Shown here piece by piece: positions 1-12,155 of a DNA stretch of 64,000 nt. The stretch's first letter is position 1. Each line of letters opens with the position of its first letter. Under the pieces are notes generated by a model, which was not told where the DNA came from, searched no databases, and saw nothing but the letters and a program-made list of their open reading frames with translations. The translations under genes and the position numbers were made by a program. Origin of the DNA: Hedera helix (taxonomy: Eukaryota > Streptophyta > Magnoliopsida > Apiales > Araliaceae); the NCBI GenBank assembly GCA_947179155.2, contig OX359287.1, positions 3,039,501 through 3,103,500 of the forward strand, given 5' to 3'.

Positions 1-2910
1 TCTTGAGTATATGTCAAAATTTGGGATGTTTATGATTTTGATTACACTTTTTAGTGTATAGGTAGTGTTGTATTTATGGGAAAAAGTTTGATAACTCGTG
101 CAACGCGCACGGGCTAATTTGAAAAATTTTCTTTAAAAAAATTATCTATAATTTTTATAAATTTTTTATATATAGTTATAGTATTTTTATAATATTTTTT
201 TACACCAACTTGATATCATATTTTGTTAAGAATAATTGTGTTTTATTATGAAAGTTATATACACATTATATAACAATATCAACATACAATTCTATTTAAT
301 GCCAACTAAAAATGAAGTTGTCTATCTTGCTAACTTGCTAAGCTAATTAACTAATTAACTTTGCGATTTTATACTTATTTATTGAATACTTGTGAATTTG
401 ATAATTTTTAAATTCTTTAGCATTTTAGTTACTTTTATGTGTTTTATTTGTAATTTAAGTAATTTATATTATTTCTATGCATTTTATTTATTTTAATTTT
501 ACTTTTGTAGGAAAATGGGTTGGAGTGGCAATCTTGTAATTTCACAACAGACCTACCACCGCAGCGGTGCTCTAGAGCTCCGCGACGCTCGAATGATCTG
601 CACAAAAAAATAACAAGCAGCGGTGCCATACTACCGCTGCGGCGCTGCACTATTCTAGTTCGTGAAATTCAGCTTTTAAGTGAATTTTTGAAGCCCTAAA
701 TCATAATTTCACATTTCCTCTTTTCATTTGGGGTTGAGAGAGAGAGGCTAGGGTTGAGAGAAGAAGAGGGGATGGGATTTTCCACTATGGGAAACCTCCT
801 AACATTGGATTCTTGATCCTAAAACCTACAATTTTTGGAATTAATAATGAAGAAGATGAAGAACAAGCTTGGAAGCCATTGATGGAAGTCATGAATGAGG
901 GAGCTTGGAGATTGGGCTTGGATGACAACAAGTTTACTTCTTTTTTTTTTTTTTTTATCTCTTATTTGTCTTTGTATTCCATTGTATTGGTGATTCTTGA
1001 TGAATTATGTATGTATATTGGCTAATCTTCTACATTGAATCTAAGTATGTTTTGGAAGCAATTTGGAATTGTAATTGATTTTCTCTCTCTTAATTGGCAC
1101 CATATGAATTGAATTATTATATTATGTGTTTCATGTATCAATTAATTGTAAGTTATTAATTTGGGAAACCTATATAAAATTGGAAAATGGATTATAGGTT
1201 TGGGCCCAAATATGATAATATGTGTTGTGTATTTGTTTTTAGGAGCGTATGCATAATTTGTGTGTAGGATAGACATATACCTATATGCCATGTGTAGCCA
1301 ATGTGATAATCTATGCTTCAAATCCTTGCTAGGTTATTTCTTATAAAAATATAGCGAATTGCTTAGTTTGGATGTTCTTGTCTAAATTCTATCGAATATG
1401 ATAAGTTTGGATTGGATTTGTTTATTTGGCTATCGAAAGATGCTTATAAATACTATTGTATTCTCGGTTTACAATTCGTCATGATCAAAAGATTGAGAGA
1501 GAGTTAGGAAATGAGAATGACATGTTGAGGAAAATGACATTCTTAGGTTCACCTATCTTTAAATGCTTTGTAGTTTAAATATTAATTTGCATATTTACAC
1601 TTCACTTCTTTCCATTCAATCAACCGTTTAACTAAGATTGACTTGATGATGAATTGGTATTTGGAAAATCGTTAGAATTGATTCCTCGTTAGATCGATAC
1701 TTTATTTCACTTTATTACTTGTTGACCGTGTATGCTTGCACGATATTCATTCAAACGAATTCGAGATCAGAATTTAACTAATAAGAATAAATAAACAGTT
1801 TCGATTTCGACCAACATTAACTCATCAATTAGAATGAGTTAACTCATTTTAATTGGTGAGTTAACTCCGATTAAAATGAGTTAACTCCGATCATCAAATC
1901 AAATTGATTTTAATTTATCTCCTTTCTTACTTTTATATATAAGAATAAATGTTGAATAAAAGAAAATGCATAATATTTATTACTACCTCTATCTTGTAAA
2001 TTATTTATTTATTTTCTGTTTTGGAGTAACAAAATTTGTCATTTTTACTATAAATAATTATGCCTAATGGTGACTTATGTTTAGTTTAATATTTGAGAAA
2101 AATAATTAACATAATTTTTAATATTTTTTTTTATATGAATAATAAGATTTGTTCTTTACAAGTTTTGTTTAAGTTTGTTTTTATGTAAAGTTTAATAATA
2201 ATTTTTTTGTTAATTTGCACTTTTTATGAATATTAAGATTTTACTTATTATATCTGAATTTATATTATGTAAATTTTATTTTTTGAGGAATTTAATTAGC
2301 AAAAAGTGTATGACTTTATTTTTTTTTGATAAAATGAATATTTTTTATTTATTGATATTTGTGATATTAAATGTACAAGTTTATAATTTTATTAATCGGA
2401 TCAAGTTAAATGAAAATATACAAATTTATATTTAGTGGGTAAATTAAATATTATAATTTGAAAGATATTTTGGACATTATATTAAAAATATTTGTGAATA
2501 TTAGTTGGTCAGCGACACTGGATAACGAATGTTATGAGCAGAGAGGTACCAACAATTATTTGAAAAACTGCAAAGTGGTGAGGGCTATTATGATTATCTA
2601 TGGCGCGTCGGTGCATTTTACTCGATGATTAATATCCCCTCCCTTCTGAAGTGAAAACCATTGGTCCTTTTGTTTATGGATGTGTTCTCGCATGCAGTAA
2701 AATGCAAATTCACCTCAGTCAATTGAGTAAAGGAGGTTAAAGCTTCTGTTTACGGTAAAGTACTCATTCTTTTACCCACCTTTGAGCTTTTCATGTTTCC
2801 TAAATTTTGCTAGTTCATGTTCTTAGCAACAACAATTGTTGTTCGATCAACGAATTATGTGTTCAATTGTATAATGTGGAATTTGTTCAATTGGTTCTTA
2901 GCAACCACCT
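1..2910. other. Unassigned AT-rich non-coding DNA
   Basis: No gene is supported here. The stretch is strongly AT-rich with long T and A runs. A GC-rich island at about 540-660 contains a perfect 8-bp stem (GCAGCGGT at 617-624, ACCGCTGC at 633-640). A purine-rich GAGAGAGAG tract lies near 735-775. Repeated GAGTTAACTC and ATTAAAATGAGTTAACTC elements at 1820-1890 form inverted repeats. The GC island followed by a GAGAG leader resembles LTR DNA of plant Gypsy elements, but I found no paired LTR, primer site or target duplication. The short reading frames (for example 813-1025) look like chance. Confidence 0.5.
84..115 (+). other. Helitron-like 3' terminal hairpin (weak)
   Basis: CGTGC-AACGC-GCACG forms a 5-bp stem with a 5-base loop and is followed almost at once by CTAAT. 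Plant Helitrons end in a short GC-rich hairpin and a CTRR-type terminus, usually with about 10 bases between them; the spacing here is shorter. No 5' Helitron end can be seen because the window begins 84 bases upstream. Confidence 0.2.
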
Positions 2911-3230
2911 TGTAACACCCCGAACCCGCTACATGTTTGAAGTGTCACACGCCGCAAGCCCGAAGGCTCGCAAGGCAACAATATCAATAGCGCAGCCCAA
3001 AAATAACACGACGATACTAGACTTAAAAATCCAACAATCTTTTATTATTAAATTTACAAAAGAGTTCAAGAACTAAATATTGAAAACAAAACTTCGGAGA
3101 CGCAACTCCCTTAAATAAAAGTCTTATCAAATTCAAAATACTAATAACGCCATAACTAAAAGGACTTCAGTCATCCACAAAAGCATCCACATTGTTCGAC
3201 TCTTAACAATGGACCATGTAAAAGTTAATG

Positions 3231-3262
3231 TAAGGGTGAGCGGTGAAACCCAGCAAGTAACA
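3231..3262 (-). other. Conserved LTR stem-loop motif in LTR-A
   Basis: Minus strand reads TTACTTGCTGGGTTTCACC then GCTCACCCTTAC. It keeps the TTGCTG and GCTCACCCTT flanks of the motif seen in the other long LTRs. Here GGGT can pair with ACCC. It lies downstream of the TATA box and about 320 bp before the LTR end. Confidence 0.4.
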
Positions 3263-4791
3263 ATCTTCACTATTTAGGTGGATCAAGTACTATTTGCAAA
3301 ACACTTTTTCGAAATACCTTTTGTTCAATAACAGTAATAAATATACCTTTTTGAAATAACATTTTCTTATTCAATAACAATAGTCAATATTTACTTTCAA
3401 AATCAAAATCAATAATTACAAAACACAATTCAAAGACAAATTTCGATAAGCTCAATATATTCGATCAACGATTTCGATAAGTTCAATATATTTGATATAT
3501 CTTTTAATCCACAGAACGACTAAAGTTACAGCAACCCTGTAACACGGCCCTTATGTTCGATAATGTTAATGATACACCCCCTACTAAGGTATCTTATCAT
3601 GTCCGCGCCCCGAAGAGCGCCCCCCGAAGGGTATCTAATGGTGTGCGCCTTAGTAGGTCCTAAATTGTTCCGAAACTAGCGTAAACACTAACGGATTCAA
3701 TACATAGTCGGACTGAGGTTTCTAAAATCAATTTCTTAATAGTTTCGATATTCAAAACTATACTTATTTCACAATTCAAAATCATATAATCTCATTTTCT
3801 AAATCAAAATTCTATTTTAATACTTGATCCGGGTTTTTAACAAAATATAAGTGTAACATTTTCATTCAAATGGAAACCTTAAATAAAGAATAACAATTTT
3901 TGAAACAATACATTTGGGCATCCGAGTAATTTCTAAATCATATTATAATTTCAAAATACGAAATAGTTTGCAAAATCACTTACACTATACAGTTCAAAAA
4001 TACTAAACAGTTTAAAAAGTACTTACAATATATAATTTTAGAAATACTAAATAGCTCAAAAAGTCACTTACACTATACAATTTGAAAATACAAAACAGCT
4101 CTTAGAGTCACTTACACTATACAGTTCAAAAATACTAAACAGCTCGGAGAGTCACTTACCTCGATATGACTGAACACAAAATTAAATAGTTGAACGATTC
4201 CTAAATATAAATTTAGAACAAATAAATATCATTAGGGCAATTCTATTATTTAACAACTTTCTTATTTCTTTTTCAAAATAACTATAAGTATATATATCAA
4301 AAATATTCTTTCAATATTTAATCATTTTTCAAACAAATATTATTATTATGCCAAAATAGTAATCTCAAAAGCAATAATAATTAAAACCAATAACGTTAAT
4401 CTAAAATTATTAACTAATAATCTAAATACAAAACAATAATTAAAACCAATAATACTAATCCAAAACTAGTAACTAAAAATCTAAATGCAAAACAATAATT
4501 AAAGCTACAAAAATAATAACAATACAAAAATACTAATTACTAACAAAATATACTAAAATATCAACTAACAAACTAAATACAATATTTAAAATAAAAAAAA
4601 TAAAAAATGACAATACAGAAAAATTAAATAAGAAACATACCCGAAAATTACGAGTTCCGCAGATTGCCTACGTCTTCGATGATAAAATTTTAACTAAGGA
4701 GGTCTTTTTATAAAAAGCCCTCACCCAACAAGGTCCTTACTCAAATTGGAGGCCCTTAAGTTGGTGTGAGAAAACCAAAGGGGTAGTATTC

Positions 4792-4799
4792 TATTTATA
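4792..4799 (-). promoter_or_regulatory. TATA box of LTR-A
   Basis: TATAAATA on the minus strand, about 105 bp inside the start of LTR-A, in the position expected for the U3 promoter. Confidence 0.5.
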
Positions 4800-4907
4800 G
4801 CCTAAGGAAGGGAGAAAGGTTTAAAAGCTAGACGATGTGGGACTAAGACTTGGTGGTTTCTCCTTTAACATGATGTGGGACTTCGGAACTTAGGGGTATT
4901 ACAACCT

Positions 4908-6274
4908 ACTGTGGAATTTGTATGGCAATTGCAATCCGTATAAAATACAAACTGGTATATCCATTAAATTATGTGTTCAACATATAATTACACTTATAAA
5001 TAACAATTTATAACTAAGGATATTTGTTTCATGTTTTACCCTAAATTTATTTAGTTTTAGTGATGACATGATAACGGAGTTGTTGTGAAGGTAATCTCGA
5101 GGACATTTTGATGTAAATAGAAATGGGATTTTTTTCTTTCGGAAAAAATGGCAAATGAACTCTTTTGTGGAACGGAGAGAGTAACATGTATTCAGATTTA
5201 GGAATGTGAAATGTCCGAAAACATCATGATATATTGTATTTCTTTCTAGGAATTGTAGTTCATGATCACTTCATGGTTGCATTTTATTGTTTGTATTGAA
5301 TTTCCCAGAGAATATGATCCTCGATAAATATAAAAATTATATTGATATAATCTTGAGGGGCATGTGAAGTTGGCACAGGAAAATCACTATATTATGAATT
5401 TTGTTTACTTTCTTTGCTGGCTTAAATTTTTGCATGTTTTCTCCACTTCATTCAAAATCCCACGTCATTTATAGTCATTCTATGTAGTACCCAATGATGG
5501 GTTCTTAGCTGTCCTTTGATTCTATAGCATTAAAGAAAATTTTGATGTTTTATCAAGGAATTTTTCATATCCTAATTACCTGCGGAGTTTCCAGGAAACA
5601 CATTCCGAGATTCCTACTCTGAGATAATTTTACCCACCGTCCCACTTCTTTAAATTTCTGTCCCATTCTCTTTCCGGGCTCTAAAGAGACTTGGGTGTAC
5701 GCCCTTTGTCTGTGAAGATTTATTTCTCGTAGATTTAAGGCTTTAGAACATAAGTGTTAAGGACGGAAAGATCCTCTAGAGATATGACATCTTTGCATTT
5801 CTTTGGGTTATTCAGAGAATCAGATGCAAATAAATGTCAGGATCTTTTGAGATCAGTTCCTTTTTCTGAATCTGCTGAAAAATTGAGCGACTTCTTTTCT
5901 TCGTTTTTAAGACTAGGAGCCTTTTGAGTAATTGTGGTTGCTGATATTAAGGGCTGTAGTTTTGAACTTTAGATTTTCTTTCTTTTACTCTTGTATTTTC
6001 TCCTTTAGAGGACACCCAATCTCCCATATTAAATCATCATTATTTCTTGTTATGAAGTTATCTTATCTGAAGTAATGGGATTAGTGGTGGTAACAAGTTA
6101 ATAGTTGTGGATTATTTTTCTCTTATATTGACACTAGGAAGAGTAAACATAGTTATTGGGATTCTTGTAAATCTGTCAAGATCAAAGCATTATGAAATGA
6201 TTGTTAAACAATTATAATTTTCAATTTTTGTTTGAAGCCCTAAAGTATAGACTTGAGGCCTTAAACATCGCATG
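4908..6274. other. Intergenic DNA, nothing recognised
   Basis: AT-rich, no convincing reading frame, repeat or terminal structure. T-rich stretches and several CTTTGTAG or TTTGCAG words look intron-like, so this could be intron or flank of a decayed gene, but no exon is recognisable. Confidence 0.4.
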
Positions 6275-6282
6275 ATTACAAC

Positions 6283-6934
6283 TAAGGCTGCAAACGAGCC
6301 GAATCGATCCGGATTTTAAACTGCTCGGATTCGACTCGTAAGGTTAAATTCGTACTCGAATTCGACTCGGATTCGAATTATATTAAAAAAACTTTACTCA
6401 GATTCGGCTCGACTCGAATTTTCGTTACTCGAATTCGATTCGGCTCGGATCGAATTATATTCAAACTACTCGCGAACGTCAAATTCAAACTCGAATTCGA
6501 GTCTTCACATAATAACTAGTTTTATAATACATATAATTATTACTTGAACTTATTATTTTACTTAGAAATGAAAAAATATAATTATAATTACACTTTAAAT
6601 ATATAAAATTAAAATTAAAATTACAAAAATAAAATAAAATAATAATTAATTATTCAAATTTTGTTTAATTGTGTATATATTATAAGAGAATGTATCGAGT
6701 ATAGATTCGAATATATATCAATCGATTATGTATCGGATCATGATTAAAAATTCGAATAGTTTGAATTTTAAACGAGTCGAGTATAACTTTATTCAGATTC
6801 TACTCGTATTTTTATTCGAACTATTTTTTGTGCTCAGATTTGAATCATATTATTAACGAATTCGAGTCTCGTTCACATTTTTTCGAGTCGAGTCCGAATC
6901 GAGCCCGAACTATTTGGTTCGATTTGCAGCCTTA
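6283..6934. mobile_element. hAT-type non-autonomous element
   Basis: The 652-bp element starts TAAGGCTGCAAACGAGCCGA and ends TTCGATTTGCAGCCTTA, giving inverted ends of about 15 bp with few mismatches. A perfect 8-bp target duplication ATTACAAC flanks it (6275-6282 and 6935-6942), the length typical of hAT insertions. The subterminal regions are packed with CGAATTCGA and GACTCGAATTCG words in both orientations. There is no transposase reading frame, so it would depend on an enzyme supplied elsewhere. Confidence 0.85.
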
Positions 6935-7514
6935 ATTACAACTGAAGATGATAGTTGAAAATTTTGGCAGCCTTCCTCATACCCATTTTGGTAATCAGCC
7001 ATATAATTTAATTCTCAAGTCGAAAATATTGAACTAAGTTATTGGCTTAAGAGCTCCTGCTCCACTCCATGAATTCTTTATAAGTATGTGCAAGTGGTTC
7101 ACAACATGAAGCCTGAGTGATATATGGGAAGCCCACTGCCTAAGAAGGTTTCTGTGACAGCCCCAAAATCCGTCTCCAATAATCCCGGATCTGGTCCGTC
7201 AGAAATAACCTCAATCCTGAGTTTAAGTCGTTACACGAACAACCTTCTCCTTATTATACACAACATTACATAAAAGATAAAATTTAATGCTGTTAAAACT
7301 CAATATATTAATTGATAAACTTAATTAACTTTCAAAAATATTCTATTCCCAAAATCGCAATCTTTACATCGCTCTTTTACATCTCTAGATCATATACACT
7401 ATAATTTAATATATAATATTTACCTCTATAAGTTATTCTTTATAATCCAGTAAGCTGAATATATGATTCATCAAACTAGATTATCAAAACAGCAAGCTGT
7501 AAGATACGCTAATA

Positions 7515-7740
7515 TTGTTTGTGAAGTCACTCTACGATCGTCTGGCTTGGCAGTCTATGCTCGCAGAAAAACTTGGACAGTGGAATTTCACTCTACGATC
7601 CCACAGTAAAGTTACTCAACGATTTGCTACTTTACGACCAAGCACTCTACGATCGGCTGAGACTCACTCTACGATCAGCTTAGACTCACTCTACGATTGC
7701 TGAGGCTCACTCTACGATTGCTGAGGCTCACTCTACAATC
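7515..7740. repeat. CACTCTACGATC tandem array
   Basis: About nine imperfect units around CACTCTACGATC or CACTCTACGATTGCTGAGGCT. The later units have a regular period of about 21-23 bp. Confidence 0.7.
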
Positions 7741-7855
7741 ATGACCACAGATCAATAAAGCCAATGCAACAACTGTTTCCCATTACAGCAACCTGAGTTT
7801 TCTATACAACATACCGTATATCCAAAGCCTTCAAGAATTTCTTCATTCACTTCGC

Positions 7856-7910
7856 TGAAAATGTTAATTTAAAGCAAGAATGAGCACGACGGCTCAGCAA
7901 GTCCAACAAC
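7856..7910 (-). other. Conserved LTR stem-loop motif in element B
   Basis: Minus strand contains CTTGCTGAGCCGTCGTGCTC followed by ATTCTTGCTTTAAA and, about 12 bases on, ATTTTCAG. TGAGC and GCTCA can pair around a CGTCGT loop. The same 20 bases occur in both LTRs of the LARD at 33674-40803. Confidence 0.6.
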
Positions 7911-9264
7911 TAACACATAACACGTAGGTTACATTTAATTTATGCTTTATGTTTCATGCTTGACATTTATATAGTTATCATGCTTATCATGCGTTGCATT
8001 TATAAAATCTACCCATGCTTACCATGCATGTCAATGTTACCATGTTATATAACTCATATAACACATTCGATTAATAGCATTAATTATATATAACAGCTAT
8101 TAACAACATATGATTGTACACAGACACATTTACAATCAGATAGCACATAACATGAGTGCACATTTAATAGTTTATGCATATAAAACATGACACTGAACAA
8201 CTTGCAGGGATAACACAGATCACTGAAAGACTTGCCTGGATTGCAACACTAGTTTACGCTAACCTTTCGCATTCCTTGCACCACCTATACAACATGAGAG
8301 ATCAACGGTGCATTATATTAGTCAAAGTTTGACTCAATATTTAATCATATTCTTAGGATGTCTACTTCCTTTTATCGTCCCATTTATTCACTAGGGTTGA
8401 TTTATTAGTTTAGTCCATTGTGGATTCATCACGATGTTTCACATAAACACCGTAAACCTTCTATACTTAACTTTGTATATCCGACATTCCTTAATGCCAT
8501 AACATTATCATTTGGTCCTCATAATTATTTAGGTCAATCTACTAATTAGTCACTACTGGACTTTACTAGGTTTAATTCTACAATTACCTCATCAAGTTGT
8601 CATAATATTACCCGCCTCAGACAATATTTAAAACTCTTACTAATCCCAATTAGTATTACCTCAATTAATCTCTAAGGTTATTAAATTGCTAAATAACACT
8701 TTACACAGCGTTTCGACGTTTATACGCCACACGTCTATCCCGCCTCATATGCACACGTTTAGCATGCTCATACACTTATCTAATTGATCGTTGATTAATG
8801 ACAGACATCATTATAAATCATAATATTCATGCTTTATACAAAGAACAGTATAACTTAGTGTCGAAAACATTGCACGTTGCACACGTGCATGCCCGTCGCC
8901 CTCCGATTGCCTCCAATTACCTCCAATTACCCATTATACCTCAAGATGGTCAATTTAGACTCTGTTACAGACCTCAAATCGAAAAAGTTAAAGAATAAAA
9001 GTTATAGGTATATCTCTTAGATTTCCAAAACATCTTGAATCATATTAATCCGAATCCGTATACAAAAGTTATACTCATTTTACTATAAGAGGTCAAAATA
9101 GTCCCAAAAATGGTCAATTTCGACCTTGCTACAGACATCAAATCGAAATTCGTAAAGAATGAAAGTTGTAGGTCTATCTATTAGCTTTCCAAAACATCTT
9201 GAATCACCTCAATCCGAGTTCGTATGAGAAGGTTATGCTCATATTACTAACTGACGTTGAAGCT

Positions 9265-9425
9265 GTCCCGACTCTACGATTTTCACTTTCACTCTACAAT
9301 TTTCACTTTTCACTCTACGATTTTCACTCTACGTTTTGGACTTTTCACTCTACGTTTTGGACTTTTCACTCTACGATTTTCACTCTACGTTTTGGACTTT
9401 TTCCTCTACGTTTTGCACTTTACTA
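9265..9425. repeat. CTCTACGTTTTGGACTTTTCA tandem array
   Basis: Imperfect units of about 20 bp combining CACTCTACGATTTT and CTCTACGTTTTGGACTTTT. It runs straight into the next array and shares the CACTCTAC word with it. Confidence 0.7.
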
Positions 9426-9975
9426 CTAGCACTTTACTACCAGAGCACTCTACTAACAGCAGCAATACTCTACTACCAGCAACACTCTACTATCACCAGC
9501 AGCACTCTACTACCAGTCCACTCTACTACCAGCAGCACTCTACTACTAGTTCACTCTACTACCAGCAGCACTCTACTACCAGGGCACTCTACTACCAACA
9601 GCACTCTACTACCAGTTCACTCTACTACCAGCAGCACACTACTACCAGTTCACTCTACTACCAGCAACACTCTACTACCAGAGTACTCTACTACCAGTTC
9701 ACTCTACTACCAGCAACACTCTACTACCAGCAGCACTCCACTACCAGTTCACTCTACTACCAGCAGTACTCTACTACCAGTTTACTCTACTACCAGCAGC
9801 ACTCTACTACCAGAGCACTCTACTACCAGTTCACTCTACTACCAGCAGCACTCTACTACCAGTTCACTTTACTACCAGCAGCACTCTACTACCAGTTCAC
9901 TCTACTACCAGCAGCACTCTACTACCAGGGCACTCTACTACCAGCAGCATTCTACTACGAGAGCACTCTACTACC
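9426..9975. repeat. 17-bp minisatellite (CACTCTACTACCAGCAG)
   Basis: Roughly 30 head-to-tail units of 16-17 bp, alternating mainly between CACTCTACTACCAGCAG and CACTCTACTACCAGTT. The array is nearly free of other sequence and keeps several frames open at once. It lies inside the LTR of element B and has no sign of protein selection. Confidence 0.9.
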
Positions 9976-11367
9976 AGTTCACTCTACGATTTTCACTGCA
10001 ACTAAGGAAAATTCTCAGATTTACAATAACTTCATATAACATACCAGAACTCATTTTAAAGAGGTTCTAATCTTGAAAACAAATCCTTGGACAGAAGGTT
10101 TAACCACCTTAGTTTTCTTAGACATTTAGCCAAACACTCGGTGAGCATATGGGAATATCTTCATAAACTGATTATTTACAGTAAACAAATACTCTTCCAC
10201 ACCTACTCTAACCTTGTATCGCCTGAACCCTTCATGGTCCTTAACACAGATTTCTCCCAACAAAGAACAACATCTAAACCAAATAATAAGCCAATACACC
10301 AGTCCATTCTACAGTTTTATGAACATGAACATTGAGTACAGACCAACTGTGGTTCAGACTCATAATGTTGACTGTGTAAAATAACTGAAACCACTATTCT
10401 AGTTCTAATTCAATCATTAACTAGTTTCGACAACATTTGACTACCGAGTTCACATTACTCTTATTTAAACACCTCATATGAAATTCTAGCATATTCTGTT
10501 TCCTTAATCCAAAATAAGATAAAACTAGTTAAATCAAAATAACCGGGTAATACCTTCAATCTTTGACAGATGATTTACATTCAGATTCTGCCTTCTCCGA
10601 ATAGCATGAACTCCTCTAAAGTTTGCATTTATTTCTCAAGCTCAATATCTCTCTTAGCCTAAATGAACGCGAAGGGGAAATGAGGGAACGACTGAGGTTA
10701 TACAACACTCTCTCAGCCTTAGATAACTCTGAGGAGTTGGACCCTATAGCCTCCCCTATGCCTGACTTGTCTCTCATTTTCTTAGCACTGAGTTCTTGAG
10801 CTTTGAACAAACTATGCGTGCTCTGCTTTTTCTGAGGTTTTGTCCCTAAAGGAGTGACACACTTACTTTTCCACCAGGTTATGTTATTACTTTTGGGCTG
10901 GGCTGCTATTTGTTTTGTTAATTAAACAAATGGGTGGCCCAATTGTTACTTATATTGCAACTAAGCTTTGGGTTGCCCAAATTAAATTCCTAGTGGAAAT
11001 ATAAAATATTAATACCCCACTATCAATAACTTTCCAAATGGAAATAAATATAACATTATTAACGTTTATGAAGTCTCATTAATTAATAATCACATTAATT
11101 AATTTACACATCCAGCTTAACTTGCTAGCTATTTAATTAAATAATCACATAGCTCATTTACTATCAAACTTTGATACTATACAACCTAGGTTGGTCCATT
11201 AATTTAATTAACCCATTAATTGAACCTTCCTTAAATTCCTTTAATTATTTCAACACATAATTAAATAAACCAAGCCATCATATAGTGATTTAATTTAATC
11301 CTCTAGAAATTTATAATTACAGCCAATAATTCCATTTCTCTATATTAAAATATTTCGGGTCGCTACA

Positions 11368-11385
11368 TTCTTCCCCCTTATAATA
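11368..11385 (-). promoter_or_regulatory. Polypurine tract of element B
   Basis: Minus strand TATAAGGGGGAAGAA directly abuts the TGTAGCGACCC start of the 3' LTR, the expected primer position for plus-strand DNA synthesis. Confidence 0.65.
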
Positions 11386-11966
11386 ATTTCGTCCCCGAAA
11401 TTTCAATATAAGGTAAATCCAAAAATATGAGGGTAATTCTTCCTCATCATGTTTTCTGCACCTATATACTATATAGATACATAACTTAGTGTATACCTTA
11501 TCATATACCCCTTCAACCAATTCTAGGTTTTAAACTCCTAACAATTATTTTCCTCAGATTAAGTTTTTAACTTAATCCTTACAAATGATTTCATCCTTGG
11601 AATTAGCATTACATCCTTACAACATTTGCCCCGCCGATCAATCTTATCGATTATTTTAACATAGGCATTGTTTTACTTATTGTTTTATAAACACTGTCCT
11701 AGTCCCTCCGTGATAGGACTCCAATTCCTTTCCAGTGATCGGCCATCACTTTACCAATGTTAGCTTTATGTCTTAACCTCAAATTTTGCTCGAATCCTCG
11801 AAAGCTTAATATTTTCTCAAATCGACTATCCCCTACATCCTCATCCAAGGATTAGCGTAACCTTAAATCACATCAATTACCTAAGACCATACTCAACATG
11901 CTTATGAATATCCACAATTTACCTAAGACCATACTCATCAGTCTTACGAATTTCTGGGTCATTACA

Positions 11967-12155
11967 GTTTCTGTGTCTTTAGCATTTTGAACTAGAAGTG
12001 ATACTTACTGGTCTATCTTATGCAAGAGATGAAAAATTGGTAGTATCCGGGAAACTGCTCAAATCAAAGAATGTTAGACTTGTCAATACAATGGACCCAC
12101 AGATGCAACCTAATTGCACTTGTAGTGAATGCATTAAGACGATTAACATATAGAT
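11967..12155 (+). pseudogene. Possible receptor-like kinase remnant, split by element B
   Basis: A stop-free plus-strand stretch after element B translates to FELEVILTGLSYARDEK and, further on, RLVNTMDPQMQ. This resembles the C-lobe of plant receptor-like kinases, where a segment like VVLLEILTG is followed by a MDP box. Left of the element (about 7125-7152) a short piece reading SPLPKKV could be the preceding LTTKSDV-like segment, so element B would have landed inside the exon. A one-base shift is needed near 11985 and the frame ends at a TAG soon after 12150. The match is short and by eye; it may be chance. Confidence 0.22.

Larger units (their letters stand above)
2911..4903 (-). mobile_element. 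Solo LTR, Gypsy type (LTR-A)
   Basis: On the minus strand the element begins TGTAATACCCC and ends GGGGTGTTACA, the TG...CA ends usual for plant Gypsy LTRs. It is 1,993 bp long. ACCT flanks it on both sides (2907-2910 and 4904-4907), a 4-bp match of the expected 5-bp target duplication. The host sequence reads continuously across the insertion. Soon after the start lies the AGTCCCACATC word common at the beginning of such LTRs, then a TATA box at 4792-4799. No primer site, polypurine tract or coding sequence adjoins it, so it is best read as a solo LTR left by LTR-LTR recombination. Confidence 0.75.
7153..11367 (-). repeat. 3' LTR of element B with embedded minisatellites
   Basis: A long LTR (4,215 bp) reading TGTAGCGACCC to GGGGCTGTCACA on the minus strand. 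It carries the shared stem-loop motif at 7856-7910 and three separate arrays built on the word CACTCTAC. The reading frames inside it are products of the arrays. Confidence 0.65.
7153..11966 (-). mobile_element. Deleted Gypsy-type element, Tekay/Del-like (element B)
   Basis: GTTTC flanks the element at 7148-7152 and 11967-11971, a clean 5-bp target duplication. On the minus strand it opens with TGTAATGACCC (11966), holds about 600 bp of leader and internal remnant, reaches a polypurine tract at 11368-11385, and then has a full-length 3' LTR from 11367 (TGTAGCGACCC) to 7153 (GGGGCTGTCACA). Just before the tract a fossil of the pol C-terminus (residues KFRGRN) is readable, typical of Tekay/Del chromoviruses. 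Gag, protease, RT and most of the 5' LTR are gone, so a large internal deletion happened after insertion. Confidence 0.75.

Noticed and set aside
2538..2653. Stop-free 38-codon stretch (includes EGYYDYLWRVGAFYSMI)
   Set aside because: Looks protein-like and could be an exon fragment, but too short, not recognised, and without a convincing pair of splice sites.
9426..9975. CRISPR-like regular repeats
   Set aside because: The units are adjacent with no unique spacers, and the DNA is plant nuclear.
9257..10070. Two overlapping plus-strand reading frames of 260 and 244 codons rich in LYYQQHSTTS
   Set aside because: They are the 17-bp minisatellite read in two phases; the unit is not a multiple of three and the array lies inside an LTR on the other strand.
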